From: Synanceia verrucosa
Lineage: Eukaryota > Chordata > Actinopteri > Perciformes > Synanceiidae
Direction of reading: 5' to 3'
Assembly (NCBI GenBank): GCA_029721515.1
Contig: CM056551.1
Location: 23,918,437 to 23,982,436 of the forward strand
DNA: 64,000 nucleotides
The notes under the pieces are model-generated. The model ran no database searches. It had not been told where the DNA came from and saw only the letters and a program-made list of their open reading frames with translations. Positions 52,288-63,951 of this stretch are shown here, piece after piece. Each line of letters starts with the position of its first letter. The stretch's first letter is position 1. The position numbers were made by a program, and so were the translations under genes.

Positions 52288-52787
52288 AGTGACACCTTCA
52301 CACAATCAAGGGTCCTGATGTGAAAATGAGTCACCAACCAGATCAAGCAACTTTCTCCTTTTATAATGTGAGTATGAATTTCACCCACACTTTCTATTCT
52401 TTTAATGTCATGACTTAAGTCTCACAGGAATAAAGTTTTACTACAGTAATGTAGAGGGAGACATCTAATGGTCAAAAAAAGACATTACAGCTTCTTTCAC
52501 TTGAAGCCAGTCACTTATCTGATTCTTTTTTATTTAATATGTGTCAGATCATAAATGGACCAATCAGTAGTGGAGAAAAAGTGGGATAAGTGGGGGCTCA
52601 TTGTGAACTAACCCTGCAAAGAGACAATCTGCTGCCACAGCTGGATGATCGATAGGTTGTCCTTGTTTCTTCCTGTCCCTGTCAAACCATGGCTGTCTGC
52701 ACCGCCTCATTAATACCAAATCACATTAGCCTTGGCGTTCAAAACCACACACAGGTCAATAGTAGGTCAATGCTACCACTGTGTTTG

Positions 52788-52841
<54 letters not shown>

Positions 52842-55800
52842 AATGCGCTGTGTGTGATAATTCAAAGTCATTCCTCTGCAGCTTTATTGACTTGACATTG
52901 GCAGTGACAGTGATGGCAGGCTGTACCTTTCTGGGCTCTTGCAGTGATCTCAAAGTATTTGACAGTAAACTCCTGGATATTGAGCACTGCCTCTTTAGCT
53001 TTCTTCTGCCAGTCAAAATCCTCCTTTTTTAGAGCTTCAATCCGCCTTGGGCCCAAATAGTCATTCTCGATGGAAATCTGTTGAGAAAGGATGAGCACAT
53101 TTTTGTCAACAAGGCTAAGAAAAATGTTCATTTAGTGAGATAGTATGACAGAAATTTATCCTGTGAAAAATTACGTTCAAAGAAGGTAAATTATGCAAAC
53201 TAAAAATATGTACACCCTATGATGCAGCATTTACTATCTGGCAACAGTAAATGAGCTGAGCAAACAAAGAGAAAAGAAAACAGCGATAGAAATGTAAACT
53301 TTTCATTGGGGAGTGGTTTACATGGCAGTACGGATAATCTCCCCTTCACATGTTATAGGGTTGTTGGACTTAAATGGCTGCATGCTGTGAGGAACAGTTA
53401 GAAGTGATGTGCACTGTATCACATTGGTTTCACCAGAGAAAGCAGGCCTGGAGAGGGAGCCACACTCCTACAAATGGAAGCACTTATGCAGCATTTTACC
53501 ATGTGCATATTCAAATACGCTTGACTGACTGTCAGCCACTGCAAACACTATTTTATGGAACATACTAAATTGACATGGCAAAGAAAAAAAAACATAAAAT
53601 GTCTTCTGATGTCTGAGGAAAAAGAAAAAATTACAATGATAATTTAACTATCTATAAATAATTGGACAACCACTTAAAACCTGTCATATGTCAACATTAC
53701 TTACATGTTTTATCTCTTAATTAGTGTACTGTAGGACCATTTGAAGAATGTTGAGGACCAAAATGGGCATATGATATTATTACTATATTATCCTCACTGA
53801 TCAACGTAAAGCAAAAATCAGATGAATGACCTGATGTTCCAGATGAAAACAAAAGAGTGCCTTTGTAGCACAAAGAAGGAAACTGAGCAGTAAAAGTTAC
53901 TGATATATCTCTGTCTGACCCTAAGTAACCTTGCTGCACTTCAGTTCACACTGCACTACTCAGCAGTGCACCAGTATCATTTACCACTGCATTTTTCTGC
54001 ATTGCTATACATAGTGTAATTTTAGACGTGTTGGCTTTGGGTTCATTGATTTCTGTTACTTTTTTTTATTTTGGAGATCAAAGATTTTACATGAAAACCA
54101 ACCAATTAAAAATGAACTACTGTATATCAGCTACCAAAATCTACTATATGGCACTGTTTTGCCTGAGTGAATGCACAAGATTAGTCAATATATTGAGACT
54201 TGAACACCTCAAAAACTGGTACTTTGAATCAATATGTCATTCACCTGGAGTTCAGATGAAGAAGAGCAGCAGAGAGCCATGCTGAGCTAAAGCTACAGAC
54301 ATAATGCTGCAGGCTATAAATAGATCCGGAAGTACCAGTTCAGATTCCTCTCCCCCTGTGAACCACAGAAGGAGGTTCCATGGTGTAATGGTTAGCACTC
54401 TGGACTCTGAATCCAGCGATCCGAGTTCAAATCTCGGTGGGACCTGCAGGTTTTGCAACTACTTTGTCCCTCTCAGGGATTGTTTGTGCTGACGTATTTG
54501 TGTTTCTGAGCAACTGAATGTACTGCAGTAAAAACCAGTCTGTCTAACAGTAGAAAGAAAGGCAGCTGGCCCTGGTGAAAAAAAACACAGTAAGAAAATG
54601 AGGAGTTGAATGTTAACTTTGATCTATTACTTGTGTAGTGAGTCAATGTCAAAGATAAGAGAGAGAGTTACATGTACTGAATGCTAGGTGAGAAATAATG
54701 GACATATTAGAACATTATCTCAGTAAATAACCTAAGAAAAAGTCAGTCACAGTGCCCTCTCACCATGCCCTAGTTAACTCAGCAAAACAATAGATTATAT
54801 TCAACTATACAAGCCAAATACAAAAGTATTCATCTTCTGGGAATCAGATTAGTTAATAGTTGTTTGCTTCTACATTAATGCTCTGAATGTCATTTATAGT
54901 GTTAATACTTCACACTCATTTCTATAAACAAATGGAATTACTTCCCTCTTTTGTAACAAGATTTCACTCATCTCAAGATAGGGCATACCACACTGCTTAC
55001 ATTCCTGTTTATAGCAACCACTAAAGGTGTCTCACACTAAATATTCACTTAAGTTCTCTGACTCTAATTATCTCCTTCTTTCCATTTCTGCAGCATGCCT
55101 CCTGAGCCCAGTGTATCAGTATCATCCTGTTCCTGTGGTAAACCAATAGGATCACAACATGACTTATTCATGTCTCTGTGAGACTGCAGGAAATTGGACA
55201 TGGGGCTCACAGTGCTGCATGTCACACAACACACAACTGTTCCAGATACTGTGGAAAAGGACAGAACTCAAGATGTTCCCATCATGTTGGGAAAAAACTG
55301 TGTGTGTACTTACTGAACTGTTCTGTTTGCATCTTTATTGGTGTATAATATGTGATACTGAAGTCTTTCTATTACCGTTGCAAGCCAGTGAGCTAAATAT
55401 AAATGTGCCATCATCACCGCAATACTTATTCCTACCTTTCCATCATTTATCATTCACCAGCCTTCATCTTCTCTTTGCAACATGATAGATCTCACTGCCC
55501 TCTCACTGCTTAACTAAGCATAAGGCATACATATGAAAATATATCAGATATTTATTTTTATTTATTTTTTTTCAGACTCCATTTCAAGATCAATCTCACG
55601 TCAGTTCCACAACAGAACAGAACCCATTGGCATTTTTACAGTCTAGATTGTGACCAGCTTACTCACATGCTAGTTAAGTAAGTGTTAATGTAAATATATA
55701 AATAATGTTTATGACTGAATTTCTCTTGATTCGCCGAGCATTTTTCCTCTACTCGGGTTGTATTTTATTTTGTTAATGAATATTTCCAGCGGAAATCGAT

Positions 55801-57819
55801 CATTGTTTTGAATTAAAGGCGGTGCATTCTGGGTCTACAGAGATAGTCCATTTCCGCTGTGGTGAGCTTGACAAGCTCCTGCTTCGGTACAAAGTGACCA
55901 ATAAATGTAATTTATGTGTCATATTATGTGTAAACCTATCAAAATTTGTTGTTGTCTTTGTCTCTCAAACAAACCACCAGAATGACTCCTCGTTAAAAGG
56001 TGTGAAAGAGTAACGTTAGTATTTTGGCTAACGTTAGCCGCTAACGAGCTGTGAGGTACCATGGAAACCGACTCGTCCACTAATATGGAACCTTTCTTAC
56101 CAGCTCAACCGGAACTGAACAGCTGACCAACTTCTATTGATGCTGCAGTGTGTGTTGTGACCCCTTTACAGGTATGTTTACAGGTATGTTTACCTAACGA
56201 ACTGTGTGTGTATTGCTGTGTTCACCTTGCTAATTTGCTGACAGGTCGGCTCTATTCCATTCTTGCCACAAGGTGGCAGCTTAGCCTATATCTGGAGTTC
56301 TGTTTGTAAAATTGAGCTATTGATTCAGGATATTTTGTTGATATGTCCTGTGGGACTGGTAATGTAATATGAGTTTTTATTGAATGTTTTTATTATAAAT
56401 AATTGCATTTATTGTCAATGGTAACTCACTATTGCACACCTCAATTAAGGTGTTTTTTTAGTTCATATTTATATTTTTGTTACCCTTTGCTACCCTTGGT
56501 ATAAGTGTACCACTATATGATCACAATACAGTATAACACAGTCCCATTCTCATACAATAAACAAGACAGGGCAGGTCACATCACATCGTATTTTCATATT
56601 TATCATTTCCTGGTTAGAGGTTGCCAATAGTATACACAATTCTGTCACCACTGAAATCAGCTGGCCATCTGTGTTTGTGTGTATGATGTACTTGAGACAG
56701 TCTGTGGCTGAGGAGGATGCTTGGGAGAATGGTGCAGAGGTTTGGGTTTGGCAGATTTCTGGGTCAGCAGTTTCAGGCCCAAACTGTGTAAGAAACTAAT
56801 TTAATAATAATAATAGTGAGACGAATCCATCCACAACAGAACTACGTCTTGCCAACTTCTATGGCGATTCCTCTTAATGTGCACATAAGTATTATTTACA
56901 TTTAAGAGGCATACTTAAACTGGCACAAATTGTTACCTTGATCTGCTGTCTGCGTAGCATTGCTAGTTCCCTCATGTCCCTGAAGGGCTGCAGCAGGTAC
57001 TGGTACAGCTGTGTTGAAGCCTCCAGCAGTCCTCCATAGGCCTCATCTTCCTCCTTGTACAGCTCCAACAGCTCCACCATGCTGTCTAAGGTCTTGTGCT
57101 TCTCCAGCAGCTATATTTCATGCACAGACAGGAAGTTCATTTTATCACTGTCAACATATAAACAACTTTCAGAATACCAGAACAGATAAATATTTATGAC
57201 CCTGTTTTAAAATCTCTGAAGCCTCGTCCATAAGGCATCCATTGTTATCCATATCTAATATAGTGGGAATGTAGAAACTTGCACCTCACTGTGAAAGGAT
57301 ACTGTAACTATAGTGAGTAACTGAACAATAGCAGTAGATGCAGTGTGAGTACAGTCTCAGTGCACAGACCATGCCTGAGCAGAGGTAGTCCTTTCTACTG
57401 CTGGGAATAATGAGATCAATACACACACATTTTTGCCAGACTGAACAATCCTGCAGGCTACCAGCAAGCACTGAAATAGCCATTAGTAACTCAGCCCTCA
57501 AATGGAGTGGGAGGATCAATAGGCCTGTGTGTCAGTGTGTTTGTGCATGATATTTTACAACACAGCAAACTGTGACTGTTTGAATTAATACACCTTCAAG
57601 TTACCTTTAAATCGCGTATCATGAAAACAGCTCAGCTGTGTGATGTTTTTTGCTCATGAAGGCAAAACTTTTGTCTGTTTTTCTGTCTTTGTTTATTTTG
57701 AGTGGGTATGGGGTTGACTGGTTGGGATGTCGTGGGTGATGTGTTCATGCTACTCACAGCCTGTTATCATTGTCAAAATCAGAGAAACAGGAAACAAAAT
57801 ATATATATATTATATATCC

Positions 57820-57850
<31 letters not shown>

Positions 57851-60318
57851 GTAAACACACATACCATTTCTACTGTAATGCTGTGATGCTAATAATGGCA
57901 AACTCTTCCATTAATGCTCTTTCTCACCTGTTTTCTCAGAGGACGTCTTTCACTCTCAGACTCGGCAAGTCAAGGCTGCATTAATCCAACCCCATTGATT
58001 AGAGAACAACATGAGAGCCAGTGAGCATCAATATGTCTGTTTATATTAAGAGCAGCTAATCGATCACTTGCTGCTGCTGAAGTGTAAGAAGAGCAGGCCT
58101 GAGTGTATCTGGATTATGTCTTCACTGTGTCAACTCAAAGATCCAAAACTGAACTGAGTTGATCATTTAAATTGTGCTAGTGGTTGATTATATTATATAA
58201 ATACAGAAGTGTTTTACCAAAATGTTTATTGATGTATAAAGTCAAAACGTATATAACTATTTGTAAATACACATAGAATTAATATTGACTACCACAAATT
58301 ATCAAACCCACCTTGTTTATCCATACAAGTCTGAACCAGTGGTTTGAAAGCATGTAATTCTATAGTGTATGTGCTATTTGACACATCAACACACACAACA
58401 AATGTGTTTTTGTCTTATAGTGATGCTTTTCACTCCTGTACTTGTACTCTTGATTTTTATTGCTGATTTGTTGAATAAATGTGCTGTTTTCAATGAAACA
58501 TAGTAGGCTATAGTAATAACAAATATGTCAGTATTATTTCCTGATGCATTCATTTGTCAAAGAATTATCTATTTCTGCATATTGGGCTACATGTTCTCAC
58601 ATCAAGGGAACAAAGAACATGTTGACAGTAAGTAAAGTCTGGGTAGAAAAACCCACCCCATCTGGGACTGTCTTATCCACTGTGTGAGAAGCTGTTCATG
58701 TAAAGCTTTATGAAAGGTTATTACATTTATGTTTTATCAGACGTGAGTTCAGTGATGAAGACTACCTGGTTAGCTCAGAAAACGTTTGTTAACGGCCCAC
58801 GTCTATCAAAGGGTACACACATCTGTTTCCCTCAGCAGTGTGTAGTCATCTGGGACCGTTTCCTGTGCAGGGTTAGGTTGCAACCTGTGAGCAGCATGGC
58901 TGTCAAAGAAGATGACTTGGCTCATTACATCAACAGATTCACTCTGGGTGTGCTGAGAGTATAATATACCACAAGGGACTTATTTACAGTTACAACCTAG
59001 TTTTAGTCTTCCCACTGTTTTCTCTCCTTGATATGAATGAAAGAAAAATGAAGATGTGTTCCCCCTCATCAGTTGTTAAAGGTCATATCTGTATATTGTT
59101 TTCTCATGTTTGCTTGTGGAAGGTTAGGTTGTGCTATACCTTGTTTTATGCTCCAACTTCTAGTGGCATCTTTTTCTCACAGGCCTCAATCATCTTCATG
59201 TAGTTGGCTCTTATTGTTTAATTTACCATGTCGATTGCTCACAAAGAGGTTAATGTGTGGCTACTGAAACCTCAATGCTGACTGAACAACATTCATACTA
59301 CAACCTAAGATTAATCCTTTACTTCCTTTTGTGTTTGTGTTACCTTATGCTTTCTCAAACAGTCCACTTGGTGTGGTCAGCACAGCAGAAACACTGTGGT
59401 CTCATGTGTCCAGATGTGCAACTGTGTGAGAAATACTGACTGTTTAAGCTCGGCCATGGGAATACTGTGGGAGGACCACAGGAACTCTCTCACCTCTTGC
59501 AGATGTTTAGTCGCACGGTTGAGTGCCTCTTCGTACCCGGACTGCCTCAGCTCGCTCAGGCTCTCATAGTACTCATCTGGATCGTCGTTTTCTGTGAACA
59601 GAACCTGCGAAAGGATCTTCCACCCACAGGTGTCCAGCGCGTGGCCCAGGTACCTTTGTAAACTGTAGCAAAGCTCATCCATTTCAGTCTCGGGCACTTC
59701 CGCCGGGCCGAACAGCACCGTCCACATACCGGCTGGTTCCTCCGGAAACACCGGGAGACAGGGCTCCAGGTCCGAGTTCACCGAGCACAGCTGCTGGTGG
59801 ACTGAGCGAAGGTCCTGGAAGGAGAAGAGTCCGGCCCAGCTGCAGTCCTCCCTGCTCAGACTGTCCAGCTCCTCCAGGTATAAGCTGTCCAATGAGGGGG
59901 ACAGCTGGTCCTCCCTTAGTGATTTCAACACGTCAGTGTCAGGACTGAGGGCTGATGCAGCAGATGTAACACACACAGCTTGAATTTTGACAGGACTTGG
60001 TTTCGCTGCTGTCCTCGAGCTGCTGCCTTTGACTGCAGCTTCCTTGCATCCTTTTCTGGGGCTCTTAGATTCTTTATCTCTGACGGGACTTTCGAGCCAT
60101 TTTGTTTTGTCCCCATCCTGGCCTGTCGCTTCCGTTGGAGGGTCCCTGCCAAAGCTTCTCCTCTGCACCGTCCTATTGTGACACGTTATAGCAAATTTAC
60201 CCTCCACCTCATTCCAAGCGACGATGAAAACAAATTTATGCTTTTCCTTCTCCTCAAACGCATTGGGACGAACGGCCACCCACCCCGACTCCAAATTATC
60301 CTCCATTGTGAAGGACAT
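49949..60318 (-). CDS. jmy: Junction-mediating and -regulatory protein (actin nucleator)
   Basis: JMY binds p300 in the p53 response and nucleates actin, alone and through Arp2/3. Coding exons in order: 60318-59494, 57110-56937, 53077-52927, 52678-52613, 52247-52078, 51984-51819, 51601-51432, 51207-51124, 51031-50936, 50848-50344, 50256-49949. They total 2715 nt, or 904 aa (human 988). The start MSFTMEDNLESGWVAVRP matches the family. Next come a conserved N-terminal domain (KHKFVFIVAWNEVEGKFAIT) and a long coiled coil (LLQPFRDMREL, RYSVAKETLQLQRAREICLE, CEELLLTAQLDSI). A proline run precedes three WH2 motifs (FFDSSQLLSARKKLRK, MDEVLASLKRGSFHL, ILAQIRKGVKLRRV) and the connector-acidic tail TRSIHEALRRIKEAS...DWES. 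The 66-nt exon 52678-52613 is uncertain: leaving it out keeps the frame (882 aa). Confidence 0.94.
52251..52285 (-). repeat. jmy: (GU)n tract forming a jmy acceptor
   Basis: On the minus strand this is a (TG)17 run ending directly in gtag before the exon at 52247. It replaces a normal pyrimidine tract. Confidence 0.9.
52613..52678 (-). other. jmy: Candidate 22-codon cassette exon of jmy
   Basis: The exon is open in the jmy frame (DNLSIIQLWQQIVSLQ) and is symmetric, so inclusion or skipping both keep the frame. Its acceptor (tttgacag with a poor pyrimidine tract) and donor (gttagt) are weak. Without it the neighbours join as ...ARAQK-G-VYERM..., which fits my memory of mammalian JMY. It could be a regulated exon or chance open intron. 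Confidence 0.5.
52793..52838 (-). repeat. (CA)n tract (transcript sense) in a jmy intron
   Basis: The plus strand shows about 23 TG units, so the jmy pre-mRNA carries CA repeats about 115 nt upstream of the candidate cassette exon. Confidence 0.92.
54374..54445 (+). tRNA. tRNA-Gln (anticodon CUG)
   Basis: A 72-nt cloverleaf: acceptor stem GGTTCCA/TGGGACC with one T-G wobble, anticodon stem CTGGA/TCCAG enclosing CTCTGAA (anticodon CTG at 54407-54409), and T arm CCGAG-TTCAAAT-CTCGG fully paired. A-box (tggtgtaatggttagc) and B-box (gagttcaaatctc) are intact. It lies antisense inside jmy intron 2. Confidence 0.96.
54451..54454 (+). terminator. Pol III T4 terminator of tRNA-Gln
   Basis: A TTTT run begins five bases after the discriminator base of the tRNA, as expected for RNA polymerase III termination. 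Confidence 0.85.
55790..56170. promoter_or_regulatory. Promoter-like patch inside jmy intron 2
   Basis: CpG-richer than the flanks. It carries the palindrome ctaacgttag twice in variant form plus ccgctaacg (56011-56048), and gtaccATGGAAACCGACTCG in a good start context at about 56060, whose frame stops after about 20 codons. This looks like a teleost promoter remnant or the first exon of an unknown plus-strand transcript. No gene can be named. Confidence 0.3.
57111..59493 (-). other. jmy: jmy intron 1 (2.4 kb)
   Basis: It contains a TG run at 57821-57849 and a short open frame near 58710-58964 with no recognisable domain. Nothing else is supported. Confidence 0.65.
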
Positions 60319-62342
60319 GTCTGCAGAGTAATGGGACACAAAAAACACCTTGTTGGTGCTGCGCAGAGGATGCAGCGTGTAGTAAAACAGCCTTTTACCA
60401 AACACCGTTTGTCACTGAGGATATTTAGCCTGAAGGGCTATCCTCTGGATGAATCGGGAGCAGTGCGGTGTCATTTCCCATCTCTGGTCCACCTGCTTTA
60501 CTCGGGTGTCGGTGCTGCCTATTCCAACCTCCTGCAGTGGGTTCCTGCTTTATCATTAGTGATCATATACAAGCCTCGACTCTGCCACATAACATGAGAC
60601 CGGGTGTTTACCAGGTCCAGTGGTTCCGCCTGTCAGCTGGGCTCCGTTATTCTCTCTTCTCATCATAAAGTAACAGCGAGGTCCAGAAGCAGCGGCGTGC
60701 ATCGTTCAAATACAAAAAGACCGAGGCCATGAGAAAGTGATTCATGGAAGGTTTTCCATCACACTTCACGTCTTCAGAAACGTCAGCATCCTCTCCAAAT
60801 TCATAACATCAATGTTTTCTGCATCGTTTCGATCCTCATACGCAAAATAATTGCGTGGGCTTCACTTGCTGTGAGAAACGTCGTAATTTCGAGAAAATGG
60901 GCTGTAAAGACCACAACACCAAGCAAGACTTGTTTTATTATTTCAACCATCATCTCTGTTTTACTCTATTTATCATGTTGTATGATTACTGGGTAGAAGG
61001 GAAGCCACAATTAAGCTGCAGTCTTGCGAAATACTGCCAAGAGCAAAAAGAGTTTGTGAATCCGAGGAGCACTTAAAGGCAACAGTATCTCAACTTGAGT
61101 AGGGCACGTAGGGACGTGCTGACGTTTCAGGTTGAGCAGGGTGCTTTGCAGAGTGCATGCCGCACAATAACAATGTAAAGCCCTTTAGACATTAGATAGT
61201 AAATACAAAGGTCATTAGTGTAGTAGATATTCAAATGATGTTTGCACCACAGTTTTTTAATGCAGCAAAATCTGTAAATGACTGATTTAGTTCTTTGCTA
61301 TCATTTCTGCAGACGAGTACATAGAAAAATGTTGTTTCTCACAGATCGAGGTGTTGATCGAGGTGTTAATACATTTAATACATAACACATTTACCTGTTG
61401 ACAACAACAGATTATCCACAGAACTACTAAGAAAACTAATCAAAACTACTAAGGCAATATATTGTTTGCCACAAGAGGGAGACTCATTCAAAGACTGTGG
61501 GAAGGAAGGGATTCTGAGAGAAATGTTTATTCCATAATGTCTTATAATTTCCTTCTATAAGTGTAACATGCTGGAGTAATGTTAAGGGTTTAATCATCAT
61601 CATCATGTTTTGCGTATTTTTGTAAGTTATTTTGTAACTTCTTATTCATAATGGATGATAGATAGATAGACAGATAGATAGATAATCCTGATTGGGGATA
61701 GCATTGCCAGCCGTGTCCCTACAGAAAATGGAGGTGAGTGTCCTTTACACTAGCACAAAACAGTGTCCTCCCTTCCTTTGACATGAGGCATCTTTCTGAT
61801 GCCATGGTGACGAGTGCTTCTATTTTCCTGTGACGCAAGGAGGGCATCCCATACAGTATCTGCTCATCTTATTTATATACCCTCCCCCTTCAGTTAAAGT
61901 GTCCTCTACAGCTGCGAGCGTGACTTCATTTGGAGTGACACTTGGTGGTGAAGGGGGAGGCGGTTTAGGATTGGGCCAAGGTGAACCTCCTCAGAGTTGA
62001 TTGAACTAATTGAAATACAGACTACTCAGTTTCCTATCTAAGGGCACGTCACTTCATGGTATTGTAAGGTTTACAAGATAATTCAGTCATTATAATAATA
62101 TAATTTGTGAAGAATATACTTGTAATTAAATATGTTTGTGTTTACATTTATTATATACAGCTTAAAATAGTTACAGTAAATCTGTACTCAATCAGTTTTA
62201 CATGCATGTACCTGAGTTAAGGATATCCTAGCTTCTGATTAGTTAGTGTTGGACATCATGTGAATCGGGAGTAGGAAGGGAAGAAGTTGTTGTCGTAGTG
62301 GTTATCAGGGTTAATTAGAAAGAACTTTATTATATATATATA
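60319..62342 (-). other. jmy: jmy 5' UTR, promoter region and upstream flank
   Basis: The first few hundred bases beyond the jmy ATG are richer in CpG and probably hold the 5' UTR and promoter. Further out are a GATA-type tetranucleotide run (61657-61684) and AT-rich sequence. No gene was seen. Confidence 0.5.
61657..61684. repeat. (GATA)n microsatellite
   Basis: About seven GATA/GACA units. Confidence 0.85.
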
Positions 62343-63951
62343 CAGTCATGGAAAAAATTATTAGACCACCCTTGTTTTCTTCAATTTCTTGTTCATTCTA
62401 ATATCTGGTACCACTAAACGTATAATACAATGAACACAACAAAAAATGCAGCTGGTCACATAATACTTTATGTCCTATTTGACATTCTTAAGCTTAATTG
62501 ATTCCCAGGGTATATAAGAGGCCATTTCATGTCACAAGCAGCACTGCACATGCAAAGGCCTAGAGTGGTTTCCTGCTTACATTCAAGCCGTAGCACAACT
62601 CAGAAGTTGTCAGCTCTCACATAATGCCTAAAACAAAAGAATTATGTGAAGCAACAAAGGCAGCCATCTTGGCACTGCTGGAAATTGGCATGAGTGAGAG
62701 ACAGGTAGCGAAAAAAACTGAAGATCTCCAAGACAGCCGTTCATTCCAACAAAAAAAACAAGGTGAACATGGCACTACCAAATTGCTACCTGGCCGTGGC
62801 AGGAAACGTCCTTTCTACCCCACGAGATGACCGTGCACTCATCCGTTCCTGTGTCAGGAATCGTCGTCAGACCTCCAGGGACCTTAAAAATGAGTGGGCA
62901 CTGTCGAGAAATGTGACTTGCTCGGCAAGGACAGTTCGAAACCGACTTGTTGAAGCTGGTTTGAAGTCACACAGAGCACGCAAGAAGCCCTTCATCAATG
63001 AAAGGCAGAGGAAGGCCCGGTTACTCTTTGCTCGAGACCACAAGGATTGGACTGTTGATGATTGGGCTAAGGTTCTCTTCAGTGATGAATCCAATTTTGA
63101 ATTGATGCACACTCCAGCCAACTTACTGGTTAGGAGGAAGCCTGGAGAAGCTTACAACCCAGACTGTCTTGCCCCTACAGTAAAACATGGGGGTGGATCA
63201 GTCATGATCTGGGGTTGTTTCAGTCTGAGTGGAACAGGGCAAATGCAATTGTGTGAAGGCCGAATGAACCAGGTCAAGTACAGGACTACCCTTGAAAACA
63301 GTCTTCTTCCATCAGCTGGAAAACTCTTTCCTGCCTCGAATGACTGGATTTTCCAACAAGACAATGCCCCTTGCCACACGGCAAGGTCAGTTAAAGCCTG
63401 GATGGAGAACCATAACATTCGCATCATGCCTTGGCCTGCTCAATCACCAGATCTTAATCCAATTGAAAACCTGTGGAAAATCATCAAACTCAAAATGGAG
63501 AACCACAAGCCCAAAAACAAAGAAAATTTGTTTGAATTTGTCCAACAGGAATGGGCTGCTGTGACAGCAGAACAATGTCAGAAGCTGGTGGAGAGCATGC
63601 CAAGACGCATGGCTGCAGTCATCAAAAACAATGGTTATGCAATCAAGTATTAACTCTTGTGTGTATCATGTGTTTAAAGCAAACAGAAAAGAAAACATGG
63701 AATGCTTAAAAGTAGTGTTTTTGGCGGTACAATGCCATAGCTATTGATGTAAGAATTTAAGTAATTTTGGTTATTATCAAGAAAACCATGGAAAATGAAT
63801 AATCCTTAGTTCTTAAATTAAACTCTCATGAGTTATTTTTGTTGTTATCATTATAATTGTCCAAACAAATGTACCTTTAGTTGAGCCAGGCATTAAAATT
63901 AACAAGAAATTGAAGAAAACAAGGGTGGTCTAATAATTTTTTCCATGACTG
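62343..63951 (+). mobile_element. Tc1-like DNA transposon, nearly complete
   Basis: Terminal inverted repeats (62343-62393 and 63901-63951) are identical over 51 bp, starting cagtcatggaaaaaattatt, and continue with lower identity inward. TA dinucleotides flank both ends. The 1609-bp length is that of a full Tc1-like element, with one transposase gene in the sense direction. Confidence 0.95.
62624..63653 (+). pseudogene. Tc1-like (DD34E) transposase, frame-disrupted at the 5' end
   Basis: MPKTKELCEATKAAILALLE opens an N-terminal helix-turn-helix domain. The frame is disturbed around the A-runs at about 62710-62760 and again near 62810, where the GRGRKR hinge is in one frame and PRDDRALIR in another. 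A long open frame then runs to TAA at 63651-63653 with all three catalytic residues: LFSDESNF, FQQDNAPCHTA and SPDLNPIENLW, with 34 residues between the second Asp and the Glu. About 340 aa would be expected for an intact protein. The catalytic domain is whole and the DNA-binding part is broken, so activity from this copy is unlikely. Confidence 0.9.

Larger units (their letters stand above)
53078..56936 (-). other. jmy: jmy intron 2 (3.9 kb)
   Basis: It contains a plus-strand tRNA-Gln gene (54374-54445) and a CpG-bearing promoter-like patch (55790-56170). The rest is AT-rich without recognised features. Confidence 0.7.

Noticed and set aside
58710..58964. 84-aa open frame in jmy intron 1
   Set aside because: No domain, no plausible splice sites leading to a gene, and composition like the surrounding intron.
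60319..60405. Upstream extension of the jmy frame by 29 codons
   Set aside because: It begins with GTG, not ATG. The conserved family start MSF... at 60318 fits the known proteins.
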